Positions 20,314 through 32,662 are shown, counted from the stretch's first letter. The stretch is 64,000 nt of DNA from Glossina fuscipes (GCF_014805625.2 NW_023998528.1:158973-222972); one strand, 5' to 3'. Made by a program: numbers and translations. The notes: a model not told the origin generated them from the letters alone.

Positions 20314-22978
20314 TTAGCTTATTTCACCAAGTAATGAAGGCGAGTGAATGGCACCATTTATTACTTTAACTAGAAAGGAAACCCCAAGAACAAATCTACG
20401 TTTCTCAAGAAACGGTAGGGACAGCAGAAGCAACCTATTTTCATACGGAGGAAGAGAGGCAATCGGATCCCAACCCAAATTTCTAAGGGCAAACAGCAAG
20501 AATTGCTTTTGAACAGATTCAATTGAATCTACGTAGCACCTATATGAAGGAGACCATACAACTGAGGCATACTCGAGTATGTGTCTAACCAAACACATGT
20601 ACAGCCTTTTCGTAATGTAGAAATCACCAAGCTCTTTGGACCACCTTTTTATAAAACCAAGTGCGGACCTAGCTTTGCTAATCGAGAACTCAATATGCAA
20701 GTTAAAACGTAACTTATGGTCAAATAGAACGCCTAAATCTGTCATCGAATCAACGTCCTCCAAATTATGCGAATCTATGAAATACTGAGTAATGAATGAC
20801 TTTCTTCTTGAGAAAGAAAGCTTCTTATATTTATTTAGATTAAGTTTCAGAAGACTCAAAGATCACCATGCAACCAAATTATTGAAGTCACCTTGAAGCT
20901 GATGTGATTGCGATTCTAGAGAGAAAGAAGACAACAGTTTCACATCATCAGTATACATTAAGATCTGGCTGGAATTAACCACCGATGGGAGATCGTTAAT
21001 GTATAAACTAAATTAAATAGGACCTAAGTGACTTCCTTGAGGTACGCCAGACGTAACGGGGAATTCATCCGAGATGATGGAGTTAAACAAAACCCTGAAG
21101 GATCTATTGTGCAGATAAGAGCTTATCCATTTCACTAAGTAGGGTGGGAAACCAGACGCTTGGAGTTTAAAGATAAGTAGTCTATGGTTAACCATATCAA
21201 ATGCGTTGCTTAAATCAGTGTAAATAACATCTGTGCGAGAGCCACTAGAAAAAGCCTTGAAAACATGACAGGTAAACTCTAACAAGTTGGTGACTTTCCG
21301 AAAGCCATGCTGGTGCGGAGAAATGTACGAATTAATGGCAAAGTCCAAATGCTGAGTCACAATACGCTCGAACAACTTGGGCAAGACACTCAACTTGGCT
21401 ATGTCTCTGTAGTTCTCAACAAATTGTCTACTTCCACTCTTGTTGATAGGAATAAGGAAACTACTCTTCCAACATGAAGGGAAGACACCTAAATACAAGG
21501 ACATGTTAAAAATCTTTGAGATCACACCACATAACTCGACAGCGCAAGATTTAAATACACATGATGGAATTCCATCAGGTCCAGGCGAACAACTGTATTT
21601 TAGAGAACTCAACCCTTTAAAAACATCATCTTCCGAAATAACCAAGCTAGGTATTGAAACCGAGTTAGTTATAGGATATGGGTAGTTTGCTGATAAATCG
21701 AAATTAGCAATCGAAAAGTTTCGTCGGAAATACTCAGCAAATAGATTTGAGATTTCAAAATCATCCGACGAACCAGAGCCATTAAAAGAAACATGAGAGG
21801 GATATGTGGAAATTTTTCTTTTAGAGTTAACAAATTTAAAGAAGAATTTAGGATTAGCAAACAGAGAGGATTTAATGAACTGAAGGTATCTGCAGTAATA
21901 ATGATGGTTGAGGGAGTTAAATTTATGCCTCACCACCGAGTAAGCGACATAGTCGAGCGCAGAGCCACTTTTCGAATATTTTTTGATTAGCAAATTTTTC
22001 TATTCTTGTGATATTTAATTGTCTTATTAAACCACGGGGGACACCTGCTTCGAGGCCGACAATGCTTGATCGGAACAGATGCAGCAATAGCTAGATTTAA
22101 TGTATTATAGAACGATGGCAATAAGCTTTCAATACTACCGGTTGAGAAATCAAGCGTCAGATGTGAAAGACGATGTTTTAGTAATACAATATTGATTTTA
22201 TGAAAATCATAACAATTATTTAAAAAAGTTTGATTTAGCGCATTAAGGCATTTCAACAAACCATCATTAATGTGATGAAAGGAAATGCATATTGATGTAT
22301 GATAAGGATCCTCAGGTGAACTAAAAGATGGACAACGATTTACGTAAATCTCGGGAAAATTGGCAAAGCAGAGATCAAGCAGTCTACCATTACAATTAGG
22401 GGTACGATTATATTGACCCAAATTATGATCAAACAATTCACTAAAGAACACAACAGTCCTATTAGACGTTGAAGTAGGAACCAAACAGCCAGAATTATCA
22501 GTGCTACACCAAGTGACTTGAGGCAAATTGAAGTCACCCAATGCAACGACCAAATCAGTGGGTCTAGATCGCTTGGCCACTTCACAAATGAAGGAAGCGT
22601 GTTTCCTGTAAATGGAGAGATCGGAATTTGGGGGAATATAGGAGCAAGTTATAAATAGATGTTTATCAGGCATATTCGCACGAATAGCGATAAATTCAAC
22701 GTCAGGAAAAGTGGGAAATTCAATTAAATTGGACGGGACTGACGCAGATATGGCAATTAATACACCACCACCAATGCGATTCACTCGATTATTTCTAAAC
22801 ACTTGGAAAGAATTATGAAAAAGTTCCGACGAATGAAGATCAGGTTTTAGCCAAGTTTCAGTAAAGGCCAAACAGAAAAATTTCGTGCTCACTGAATTTA
22901 GAAAAGTGGAAGGAATTTTCGAATTTAGGCCCCTAACATTTTGATAAATGAGAGATAGTGGGCCTGAAGAAACAACTA
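20314..22978 (-). pseudogene. CR1-like ORF2 (EN-RT), copy 1
   Basis: The endonuclease reads LSLIYQNVRGLNSK, FTETWLKP, LVALGDFNLPQVTW. RT motifs are SPGPDGIPSCV, FLIPINKSGSRQF, TDLSNAFDMVNHRLL and SGVPQGSHLGPI, followed by C-terminal IKRWSKELG and LRNLGWDPIASLP. Disablements relative to copy 2: frameshift near 21990, loss of the frame after 21013, further break near 20860-20930, and a 12-bp in-frame deletion near 21297 (FRKGRSTVTN reduced to FRKVTN). Confidence 0.85.
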
Positions 22979-24022
22979 GTTTTTTGAAGGCGACAAGACT
23001 GTTGCCTTGGCATTACGGGGACGATCTCGAGGGATAAATTCCTTAATTAAGGATCCTACTGGCCACAGTGATTTGTTTAACAACATATCACTGTTTTCAG
23101 TCGGAACTAATATTTTAAAAGAGGGGATTGCCCTAGCTTGAGAAGGAGCCATTTTGAAGATGCTAACACGCTTTAAATTGACTGATGGGACTTTCGTCGC
23201 CAGATAACCTTTTATGTTATCCACCGATGTTTCAGGTGCCAGTCTTGACACAAATATTGCTTTTCTAGGAGGAACTGCCGTCAAGCAAATGTCATCATTT
23301 GGAACAGGAGGGAGGTTCACGGTAGGAGAGTTTCGAGTTGGGGAAAATATAAATGGGGCTATCGCCCTTGTACCGGCAGCTTGTGAGACTAGCCCAGTCT
23401 GGTGACTAGCATTCACACGCGCACAGCCAGGAGGAGAGGATGATTTATTTTTCTCTTCATTACTTTAAGGCGATGGCGCTTGATTAGAGTGAGTGGCGGC
23501 TCTGGGCGGAGATACCCTTGCCACTTCAGCGTAGCTTAAAACCGATGGACTTGCCGGTTTGTTTGTAATTGTTTTGCTACCAACCGACTCAGCAATATCA
23601 GAAGCATTTCTGTTCATTTTAGAGTTAGAGGGAGCGGTAGCTTGTACCAACGAATCAGGTTTGGAGAAAACCAGAGGTGACGTCCCACACGCTACGCTAC
23701 GAGTAGAAGATGAGTATCCAATAAAGCGACACTCTTCAAACCTAGACTTAATGAGCTCAAACTTTTCCCACAAGGAGCCGAGATTTCTACTCAATTCCGA
23801 GAAACCATAACGGGTCTCCGTGAAAAGTTTATAAAAATCCCGCTGCCTACAGTCAGGACATGACCATCCTAAGCCTTTAGACGGGTCACCGACTGCGTCA
23901 GCAGCACGGCTGAGAATACCGGCACACTTTGCATGAACAAAGCACTCGCAGAGCCAACAAGAAACGAATCTATTAGATTCCGGGCCCGTTTTCGCCCGAC
24001 AAGGTGTATATAAACACTCCAT
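22976..24022 (-). pseudogene. CR1-like ORF1, copy 1
   Basis: Starts with ATG at 24020-24022. The N-terminal PHD-like finger is present: Cys 3, 8, 22, 25, His 30, Cys 33 and a final CPDC pair. A single substitution turns a Lys codon into TAA at 23465-23467 relative to copy 2 (AAA to TAA), splitting the ORF into 185-residue and 146-residue parts. The downstream part has the RNA-binding-like segment RKAIFVSRLAPETSVDNIKG. It ends TCA AAA AAC TAG, preserving the heptamer discussed separately. Confidence 0.85.
22979..22985 (-). promoter_or_regulatory. Candidate -1 ribosomal frameshift site, CR1 copy 1
   Basis: Minus strand reads TC A AAA AAC TAG. The heptamer A_AAA_AAC is in the ORF1 reading phase (X_XXY_YYZ) and is followed directly by the ORF1 stop. 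Slipping back one base leads into the ORF2 frame (AAA AAA CTA GTT GTT TCT TCA). A 6-bp complementarity (AGGCCC with GGGCCT) begins 13 nt further on, but it is longer-spaced than usual and only weakly kept in copy 2. Confidence 0.55.
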
Positions 24023-24443
24023 GTCCAGTCAAAAAGACAGTTGTGGATTATGAAGAACAGACACACAAATCGCTAAAAAAAATCCTGAACATAAAAATTT
24101 ATCAACCAATTTGTGGAAAACTTCTCTGTTACGTTGACACTGTAACGAGAGATCAATAGCAAAACAAACTACAAACAGCGTAAAAATAACAGAGAAAAAG
24201 AGAGAAAACATAAAAAAAAGAGAGATTTATATCAGAGCACAAAATTTTTGTTTGCAAATATCCAATGAATCAAAGCGTAAAGAAAAAATATTTCTTTTAC
24301 TTTGAATTCACTCACTTTCTTCTCAAAGTATATTATAAATGCACACACTATAAGGCATAATAGCCACGAAATTCAACAAAAAATTAATATATTAATTGCC
24401 GAAACAAAATATAGACGACTATACCGCGCGACAGAGTTGCCAG

Positions 24444-24800
24444 TTTATTAACTGTTTTGAGTTCTTCTAAGCCATCAAAATTAAAACGTTTAAGATATTC
24501 ATAAAACAAAAAAGATCAGAAGAGATATTTATGCTTTTGATCTTAGCATTTTCACAGGTTTTAGCAAATACAAGGAAATTACACTGCGTAATATAGCCAT
24601 TCAAAGTAATTTCGGGATCTACAATGCCTTTGGCACAAAAATCAGAAGCCTTTTCAACAACGTGGCTATCAGGTGCTGATGAACCGGCAGTGAGAAAGTT
24701 AATTCAGCACCACGCACAATATCAATATTATTCACAAAATAGTCCTCAAAGTCGTTTAATCTGATTAGAGCCTGTCTCTATTGGGAGACAGGCTAATGTT
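24444..24800 (-). mobile_element. I-like LINE family B, copy 1 (5' part of ORF1)
   Basis: The continuation of the 16786-19857 element on the far side of the CR1 insertion. The minus strand gives pieces matching ORF1 of copy 2: HVVEKASDFCAKGIVDPEI, then NISSDLF and DGLEELKTVN, the last matching YGLEELKVVS in copy 2. A perfect hairpin at 24769-24794 is at the position of the ORF1 start hairpin of copy 2. Confidence 0.7.
24769..24794. other. Perfect 10-bp-stem hairpin at LINE-B ORF1 start
   Basis: AGCCTGTCTC-TATTGG-GAGACAGGCT. The homologous place in copy 2 (32640-32662) has CCCGTCTCC-CTAT-GGAGACCGGG, a near-perfect stem whose loop holds the putative ORF1 ATG. In copy 1 the ATG is ATA on the element strand. 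Confidence 0.7.
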
Positions 24801-25545
24801 TTATTAGCTGTTGTGAATGCTATCCTGTGCAGCACTTACCAAAAATCCAGAAGTAAGAAAAAAAGAAAAGCTCTTTTATACATTTTCCTTTTTTTTTTAA
24901 ACAATTTACGAGATTGTAATTTAAGGTACAACTATTTCTTCACTTGAAAAAAAAAAGTTACTAAAGAATATTACCAGATATTATTAGTTTTCATTTTAGT
25001 TAAATTGTTTTGAATTGAAATATGCGAGGCTTTTTCCTTTTTTCACTAGCACAGAAAAGACTCGTCAGAAAAAATTTCCAGTTGTTTCGAATATTGATTG
25101 TATGTTGTTAACGTTGATTGCTTTATTTTGATTCTAAAATAAGATGCTTTTGCTTTTTACAATTGGCTCTGATACAATACGGTGGCATGGCTGGTTGGAA
25201 GTTTCTAAACCCTTTATGGCGTCATTTTTGTTTGCATATAAAAAACTCCCAAGTGATGAGCACAACGGACGGCCGCGGTATCGTATTCTTTCAGAGGAAA
25301 GTGTAAACAAAACCGAATGGATAATGTTGGCCCCTCTTCTTTCTCCTTATTTAATTTATACTTCAAAGCTCTACATGTTCATAAGTCCTTATAATTAAAA
25401 TACGACTACTGCATTCCGGCAAGCACTTTTTTCTGCTCGTGAATATGGCATCATTGTTACTTGGCTTCAATTGCAAATTACATATGTTTCACGCAAATCA
25501 TGTATAATTTTACGAAAGACAAGTTTTAGCAAGGCAGTAAACGTA
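24801..25545 (+). other. Upstream region of Mau2
   Basis: No gene and no clear core promoter element. The stretch contains A/T runs and a GC-richer patch at 25255-25280. The Mau2 5' UTR must begin somewhere in 25.1-25.5 kb; two upstream ATGs in the Mau2 frame or other frames (25471, 25118) precede the start chosen for the protein. Confidence 0.4.
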
Positions 25546-27670
25546 ATGAGTTTGCAGACGGTAGGCTCCAACAATGCGACAACCTCTCAAGATGCGTGCT
25601 ATATATCGCTACTAGGATTAGCTGAAAACTTTCGCACTTCTCAACCACCCAATATAAAGAAGTGCATTCAATGCCTACAGGCACTGTTTACGTTTCAACC
25701 ACCATCCAAAGTGGAAGCTCGAACTCATCTCCAGTTAGGTCAAATCCTAATGGCATACACAAATAACACCGATATGGCTCGAACACATCTGGAGGCGGCC
25801 TGGAAATTGTCGGAACCCCTATTAAATTTTGATGATGTCAAATTCGACACAGCATCTTTATTGGCTGAATTGTATTTACAAATTGATCAAAATTCAACGT
25901 CGAAAGCAATTTTACGGAAAGCCATTGAACTTTCTTTGAATAACGTTTATTGGCATTGTAAGCTTCTGTTGCAGTTGGCTCAATTGCATGCGAACGACCG
26001 AGAGTACAACTTAGCGTCAGAATTGCTAGCTGTAGGAGCTGAATCAGCTGAAGAAGCTGGAGCTACTTATTTAAAAGTGTTATTTTTGTTGTCACGAGCT
26101 ATGATTCTAATGATTGAACGCAAAACCAACGACGTATTAGCGCTGTTGAACTCGGCCGGTGCTATTATCGACAATCATATCAATAATCCACACCAAAAGG
26201 AGTATTTAAAAGTGTTCTTTTTGGTTTTACAGGTTTGTTACTATTTAGCACTAGGTCAAGTTAAGACTGTGAAACCGAGCTTAAAACAGTTGCAAATGTC
26301 AATACAAACTATTATGGCCCCGAATTGGCCAACAGATGAGGGTGAATATGTTTTCAATTTATATTGAGGCTGAAAAATTCTTAATTTTTTCTGAACGATT
26401 CTAGTTATTTTTGGACAAAATCCCCTGGAAATGTTTGTCTGGTTGCCTAAAGAACAATTATACGTTTTGGTTTATTTAGTGACAGTATCGCATTCAATGA
26501 TGGCTGGCTATATGGATAAAGCTCAAAAGTATACTGAAAAGGCTTTGACCCAAATTGAGAAACTCAAAGCGCAAGATGACAAGTGTATATTGTCAGTGTT
26601 TAAAGTAATTTTACTGGAACATATCGTTATGTGTCGAATGGTAATGGGAAATCGAGAATTGGCTATACGTGAAATAGCCGCAGCTCGTGATGTGTGCTTA
26701 TCATCAGGACCAAATGGTCAGTTGCTCAAACGCCATGCTGCACAGTTGCATTGTTTAGTGGGTCTTTACGCAATGTCCACTAGTTTCTTTGAACATGCCG
26801 AAAATCAATTCCTTACGTGTGTGAACGAAACGACTGAACGTGACTTGAAGCTCTTTGCTAAACTCAACTTGGCCATCATATATTTGAGAACTAAGCGCGA
26901 TCAGGACTTGAAACAAATTTTGGATGCCGTATCTACAGAAAATACGCATACATACAGCTCTCAAGCTTTAATGGGTGGGTTCTACTATGTTCAAGGTTTG
27001 CACGCATTTCACAAAGCCAGCTTTCATGAAGCCAAGTAAGGGTTTCTTATTTCCACATTTTTGTTTAATAAGTTTTTACATATTTAGGCGATTTTTGAGA
27101 GAGACTTTGAAAATGGCTAATGCAGAGGACTTGAATCGTCTTACTTCCTGTTCACTCGTACTACTGTCTCATGTATTCCTCAGCATTAGCAATTCTAAAG
27201 AAAGCATGAATATGGTGACACCAGCTATGCAGTTGGCATCGAAAATACCTGATATCCATGTGCAACTATGGGGATCAGCTATTCTCAAAGATTTGCATCG
27301 AATGTCTAAAGATGCGCAACATGAAAAAGAAGCTTTAGCAAATCATGTAAAGTATTCTGAAAATTTGATTGCGGATCAGTTAAAGTGCGTGCAAAGCATA
27401 CATCATAATTTAATTGACTGGTTAAAAGGGCCTCCTCCTCCTACTAACGCCACTGCAGTTGCTATTGCCACAATTAACACAGCGTCGTCAAATAATGTGG
27501 CATTAACCGCAGCACATTCAGCTTCTACGCAGGCCGCTGCATTAATAAGTCCAATTGTATCACAAACAATTCAATACACAAATCAATCGCCACTGAATGC
27601 GGTACATACGATGCACCAACATCATAATTTTCAGCAGCATCAGACTCATCATCAGCAATCGTACTACTAG
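25546..27670 (+). CDS. Mau2: Cohesin loader subunit MAU2/Scc4
   Basis: MAU2 pairs with Nipped-B (Scc2) to load cohesin on chromatin, acting in the nucleus. Three exons are visible: 25546-26341, 26405-27035 and 27088-27670, with introns of 63 bp (GTGAAT...TTCTAG) and 52 bp (GTAAGG...TTTAG), giving 669 aa in one frame. Family landmarks are [20 protein letters not shown] at the N-terminus, [41 protein letters not shown]-type [20 protein letters not shown] after the first intron, and [20 protein letters not shown] across the second, all TPR-like helices of the superhelical scaffold. The start ATG at 25546 matches where fly proteins begin; the in-frame ATG at 25471 would add 25 residues. The C-terminal ~70 residues are Ala/Thr- then His/Gln-rich. 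Intact and highly conserved; ends 94 bp from the convergent zinc-finger gene. Confidence 0.97.
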
Positions 27671-27764
27671 AAAAAGAAGTTTGAAAATTCAAAGCATTGC
27701 GTACAAGTTGGGAAACTTAATTGAAAATCTGTATTAAATTTATATAGATTAAGATTAAGATAAA

Positions 27765-30304
27765 TTAACATATATCTTCCATGGCAATGTCCAACAATTC
27801 CTCTTCGTTTTGTATACCAAGTCCGAGCTTATGTTTATTTGCGTTCTCTCGTTCTCCCTTTGTAGAGATAGTAATAAGTTCGTCGCCATCTTCATCTTTT
27901 ACTAAAGTTATATGCATTTCTGCATTATCCATAGCATCTTGTTCACTTGCGGCATCTCCATCTGAAAATCGGCAATGTTGTCTTCGCCTATGATAACGTA
28001 AATTAGAGGACTTCGAAAATTTAGCGCCGCACACGCAGCTGAAATCCTTTTCACCATGAGTCCTTTGATGCATCTGACAATCGCCCTTTTGTGAAAAACT
28101 TTTATTACAATGTTCACATTTGAAGGGCTTTTCGCCGGTGTGAGTACGACGATGATTTTTCAATATATTTAAAGCAGTAAAACGCATGGGACAAAACTCG
28201 CAGGCATACGGCCGCTCTCCAGTGTGTTTGCGACGATGTTTCTGCAAAGAGCTTGAAGATGTGAAACTCGATCCACATATTTCACAGTTAAACGGATGAT
28301 CACCAGTGTGTGAACGTTTATGAGAAAACAATTCAGCTTTGGTTACATAAGCGTTTAAACATACATCACACTTAAAATTTTTCTCATTCGTATGTCGCAT
28401 TAAGTGTTGTCGTAAGTTTGAGTTTTGACGAAAGCTTTTCCCACATATTGTACAGAGAAATGGCTTTTCACCGGAATGTATGCGCATGTGATCCATAAGT
28501 GATGTCTTCATAGTGAATACTAAAGCAAACCAGGAAGTTAGAAAACGCGATCTTTAGGGGAAAAAACATTTAATTCACCTTTTTTGCAAACTTTGCACTG
28601 ATTGCGGGGATTTCGATTATGTTCACTAATCATGTGTGCGCTAAGTTCCTCTATGCTCCCACATGTTTTCTTGCACTCCAAACAAGTTTGTTCATTCGTG
28701 TGCGTAGCGATATGTGCTTCTAAATTCTTTTCGGTTAAGAAAATTTTTCCACATGCGTCGCACTAATTTAGTTCAGAAAGATACAAAAAAGTAAACTATC
28801 AAGATAACATCCACAATTGGTTAATAAATAAATCATGAAAACTAACCTTAAAATTATTGGAGGTGCACAAGTTTTGATTCATATGCAAAGTTAGAGTTTT
28901 GCGCAATGCAAAGCCAGCTTTACAATAATCGCAAAAGTATTGAAAAGTGGTTAATGCGGCTTCGTCCGATTTAGAAGTTGAAACACGGTCTCGCGGCATT
29001 AAGTGAGGCTTTAGTACATTTCCCTTTGTCAAGTTTTTCTGCTCATTGCCTGCAGATTCATCAATCTTCTCCTCTATGGTTTCAACAGACTTTTTTACTT
29101 TTTTCTCAATAATAATTTGGGATGGTTCAAGTTCTAGGTTGTGGCGTTTGGATAAATGACGCCTGAGAGTTTTCAAGCTGACGAAAGTCATAATACAGTA
29201 TGGGCATCGGTACTCTTCCCTATTTGAATCCAAACGACTTGAGCTAATGATTGCTACAGGACTAGACTGCTTGTCCGTGAGTTGCGAGCTGGCAGAGTTT
29301 GTTGCTCTGTGTTCCTCCTTATCCCAGCTGTGGCCATCTTCATCAGAAGCGGAATCAAAGTGTCTATTAATTTTACACAACACACCGTTGGCGACTAGTG
29401 ATTGATCTGTTGCACAATTGATGTCAGGAATGTCCACATTTCCACAAGAGTAATCATGTTCCTCCGTTCGATTATCTTCATCGAGTTCGTCTTCATCATT
29501 GTAAAATTCGAAATGATTCGATAAAACAACGTTGATCGAATCCTGCGCTCCTATATTATCTGATTCACTACGTATGTAAAACTTATCATTTTCTGTTGAA
29601 CTGTTATCTAATAGAATATAGGCTTCCTCCCGCGCCATTTCCGCTGCTTTCAGAGCAGTATCTTTTAAATTAGTGTCAAAGCACAGTCTATTGCAAACTT
29701 TATCAGGATTTTTTTGACGAGACAACGTGTGAACGTTTGCTTCTAAGTCTGTCGAACGCTTAAAACAACGGACGGGATTGTTTGAGCGTGGAGCGTTTGA
29801 GAGCTCTGAAGATCTTTCAAATTTAAAATTTTGCATTGCATCTCGTGCTTCAGTTTGTATTTCCTTGTCCTTGAACAAAGCAAACGTCTGAACATATGTA
29901 GAGATAAGTGCTCTTTTGTTTGTCTGCACTGCCTTTTCACAGTTAGATACCGACTTTTCGGTAACGTCTGGCAAGCCTTTGGCATTCGGTATTAATTGTT
30001 GGAGTGTTTTGCTGGAATTTTCACATTTCAATTTAAATGAATAACAGCGGTTAATTTCGCTTATGCATGAAAGGCATACGCGTTCCGGTAGGTTGTCGTT
30101 ACACTGAGGCTGCAATATTACATTACATGCTGCAATTTGGATTTAAAATAAAACAAAACTTTTTTCTTTTTTGCGTACCTTGGTTTTAGTGAATTCCCGT
30201 AACATATCAGCCAAACAACCAGAACCACCCTTACCATCATCATAAATTGAAAGCAATGGACCACTTAATGTTAAACACGTTCTGCAGATCTTTTCAACAT
30301 CCAT
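27765..30304 (-). CDS. ZAD and C2H2 zinc-finger transcription factor (11 fingers)
   Basis: A nuclear DNA-binding factor by family. Four exons on the minus strand: 30304-30179, 30109-28847, 28762-28579 and 28519-27765, with introns of 69, 84 and 59 bp, all GT-AG, giving 775 aa. The ZAD dimerisation domain is split by intron 1: MDVEKICRTCLTLSGPL with the first Cys pair in exon 1, and LPERVCLSCISEINRCYSFK with the second in exon 2. An acidic linker of about 250 residues follows. C2H2 fingers: two in exon 2 (CPYC..., CDYC...), two in exon 3 (CDACGKIF, CLECKKT), one across intron 3 (CKVCKKVFTMKTSLMDHMRIH) and six in tandem in exon 4 with TGEKPF-type linkers. The last finger is CVCGAKF with a one-residue shorter Cys pair spacing. 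The start ATG at 30304 is chosen because ZADs begin just before the first Cys pair. I do not recognise a specific fly orthologue. Confidence 0.93.
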
Positions 30305-32560
30305 CACTTCCGTGTTGCATTTAAAAGTCCTCAAATTTCGGTTATCAATCAATAGCAAACGTGCATATGACTTGACGAATAACTTCCCCGACCATGAAAA
30401 ATATCCCAGAACATGAATTTCCCCGACCACTACAAACTAATTATACATATATATATTTTTTTTTTCTTGCTTACGTTTAAGCTACACAATGCTTATTGAT
30501 TCCCATTTTTGGGATTGTACTTCAGTTTAGGCTATTTGTTGTTAGACCGTGGGAATTTACAAACCCTGAGGTTTTATTTTTATACAAACAAATAAACCAA
30601 AATAAAATAACCTGGTAAAACAAATAGACAGTTTATTTTGAATTTGGAAGTTATTTTTTCTGTACTAGTTTAAGTTCTTTTACACTGTAGCGATTGCTAT
30701 GATGATTCTTGATCTTCACTATATCATCCTGCCGCCAGATCAGGATTCGAATGTCGCCTTCATTTAGCTTTATATCGAAGCATATCTTAAACAAAGTCGG
30801 CGTTTTTCTTCCATATATTGGTGTCCATTAAGGGGTTTCAGGTGAACTGAAAAGCCAGTTTTCTAAACATGGTCAAGTAAGAGAGGCGAAAGCAGTGCAT
30901 TGTGTATCGCTTTGCGCTATCTGCTGGCAAATGTAAATGGCACCAAAAACTCGACAAATTTTCATGACCAGTGAAAAATTGGTTAGGAAGAAATTAACCT
31001 CAGGCATTGGTACTGTCGTTTCGTGTGCAATTTCGCATCTTTGTCCAGTCTTCTGACTGGCAGGTAAAAGAAAAAGAAGACTTTCGAATGATCAGAGGAA
31101 GCAAAAATTTTCTTTTGAAGACCTGAGAGAAGACCTAAAAGAACTATTACGTTTTGCGCCGTTATTACATAAGCCAGATTTTACCCATCTATAGTGCTGT
31201 ATCGGCTCGAAAGAAAGAAAGTGGACAACATGTTCCTATTACTTACATATTTCATAAACTTACTAACGTTCAAAAGAATTATTCCGCATTATAACGCAGC
31301 GTTTGATAGTCCTCTCTTGTCTATCTGACAAAAAAATCGATCGAAACTTTTTTTGAGGGCCACTCTTCAGTGCCACTAAAAGAGGGTTGGAGATTGTGAA
31401 GACTATCGTACGTACAACAAAAACACAAGCAAAAAAGTATACATATTATAACGCCATTTGCATTATTGATACTTCCCTGGATGCACAACGTTTTCATAAT
31501 CGCCTATAGCAACCCAGCGGTACCCACGGTTATATATTATATTAAAATTTTTTTTTCTTTTTAATAACCAATATGTACGTATATAAATGATTTATGATCG
31601 AATTGAATTATGATTGGTTTGCACACATACCTACACAAATTGGTAATCCATTTTGGTTTTCTTTATTTAAGCCAAAATCTAAGTATATATATTTTTTGCG
31701 ATATGTATTGGAGGAGAATTTAGAAAAAAGTTGATAAAATGAAAGAGAAAAATATTAATATAAAAATAAATGTCAACTATTTAAATTTTTGCTTCTTGTT
31801 ATAAGAGGACCGGGGTCCCCCATAGATATTATGGGCCGAAGCAGACAATAGGCGTGGTGGGTTATGAAGACCCAGAAATACAGAAATCCTCCCAAAGTCG
31901 CACTTTCGCGTTGCTCTAAAATTTAATGTAGTTAATAGTTTTCTATAGACGGACAGATATGATGTAGACAGTACAGGTACAATATCGATCGAAAATGGGC
32001 CGAAGTTTATCGATGTAAAAATATTAAAGTCGTGAACCGCACAGAGACACAAATGAAACATTTTGTTTTTATGTGCGTTGGGAATATATTGCGTTTTTGG
32101 CATACATTTAAATAAAGGAATGGGAAGCAGCTAATGTAAAGAAGCAAATGTTTCTAAAGCAATACCCTTGTGGCAGGATTGAAAATACAAGAAGTATAAA
32201 AATATTAAATAAACGAAATATATATATAAATTTATATATATACTAACATTTTAAATTTAATTTTAATAAAGAACCAGCAATATTCATAAGCATTTACGAT
32301 ATCATTATAAGAAATACACTTGAGTATGAACAGCGTCGCTTAAAATAAAAAAAAAAAAATTTCCCTTTTATACTCCTGATAATGAAGTAAAACTGTAATA
32401 GTGATGAACGTGATTTCGTAAATATCACAAATATGACAATACTTGGCTAACGAACAGAATTAAGCTTATGAAATAAAACAAATTCTTTTTTAATTATAAT
32501 ATAAATAACATCTGTTGTGAATAAGCAAAGGTAAACATACAAAAGCATTCGCATTTCATT
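30305..32560. other. Intergenic stretch, no firm gene
   Basis: Nothing is firmly supported. A minus-strand reading frame at 30651-30826 gives a protein-like segment (FKICFDIKLNEGDIRILIWR within it) ending in a stop, possibly an orphan terminal exon or TE fragment. A 108-codon minus frame at 31777-32103 has no recognisable motif. The remainder is A/T-rich with short TA runs. Confidence 0.5.
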
Positions 32561-32639
32561 CACACTTGATACCACACGTCATTGTTTTTTCTTGTGATTT
32601 TTTTTTTTTTTTGTGTGATAACAACCAAAAACACATCAG

Positions 32640-32662
32640 CCCGTCTCCCTATGGAGACCGGG
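32640..32662 (+). other. Hairpin enclosing the LINE-B ORF1 start codon
   Basis: CCCGTCTCC-CTAT-GGAGACCGGG, with one unpaired base; the ATG of ORF1 is at 32651-32653, at the loop/stem edge. A perfect stem lies at the same place in copy 1 (24769-24794) although the bases differ (CCTGTCTC with GAGACAGG), so pairing appears to have been kept. Confidence 0.6.

Larger units (their letters stand above)
19858..24443 (-). mobile_element. CR1-like LINE, copy 1 (full length, disabled)
   Basis: About 4.6 kb on the minus strand. The 5' end at GTTGCCAG (24443) coincides with the 5' end of copy 2 (63949), and the 3' end is an ATAAA/AATA-type simple repeat at 19858-19882. ORF1 with a PHD-like finger is followed by an EN-RT ORF2; this combination (PHD-type ORF1, no RNase H) is typical of CR1-group elements. 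It lies inside ORF1 of LINE-B copy 1, whose two halves resume on either side. Confidence 0.9.

Noticed and set aside
31777..32103. 108-aa minus-strand ORF
   Set aside because: No motif, no splice context and no recognised family; left as unassigned.
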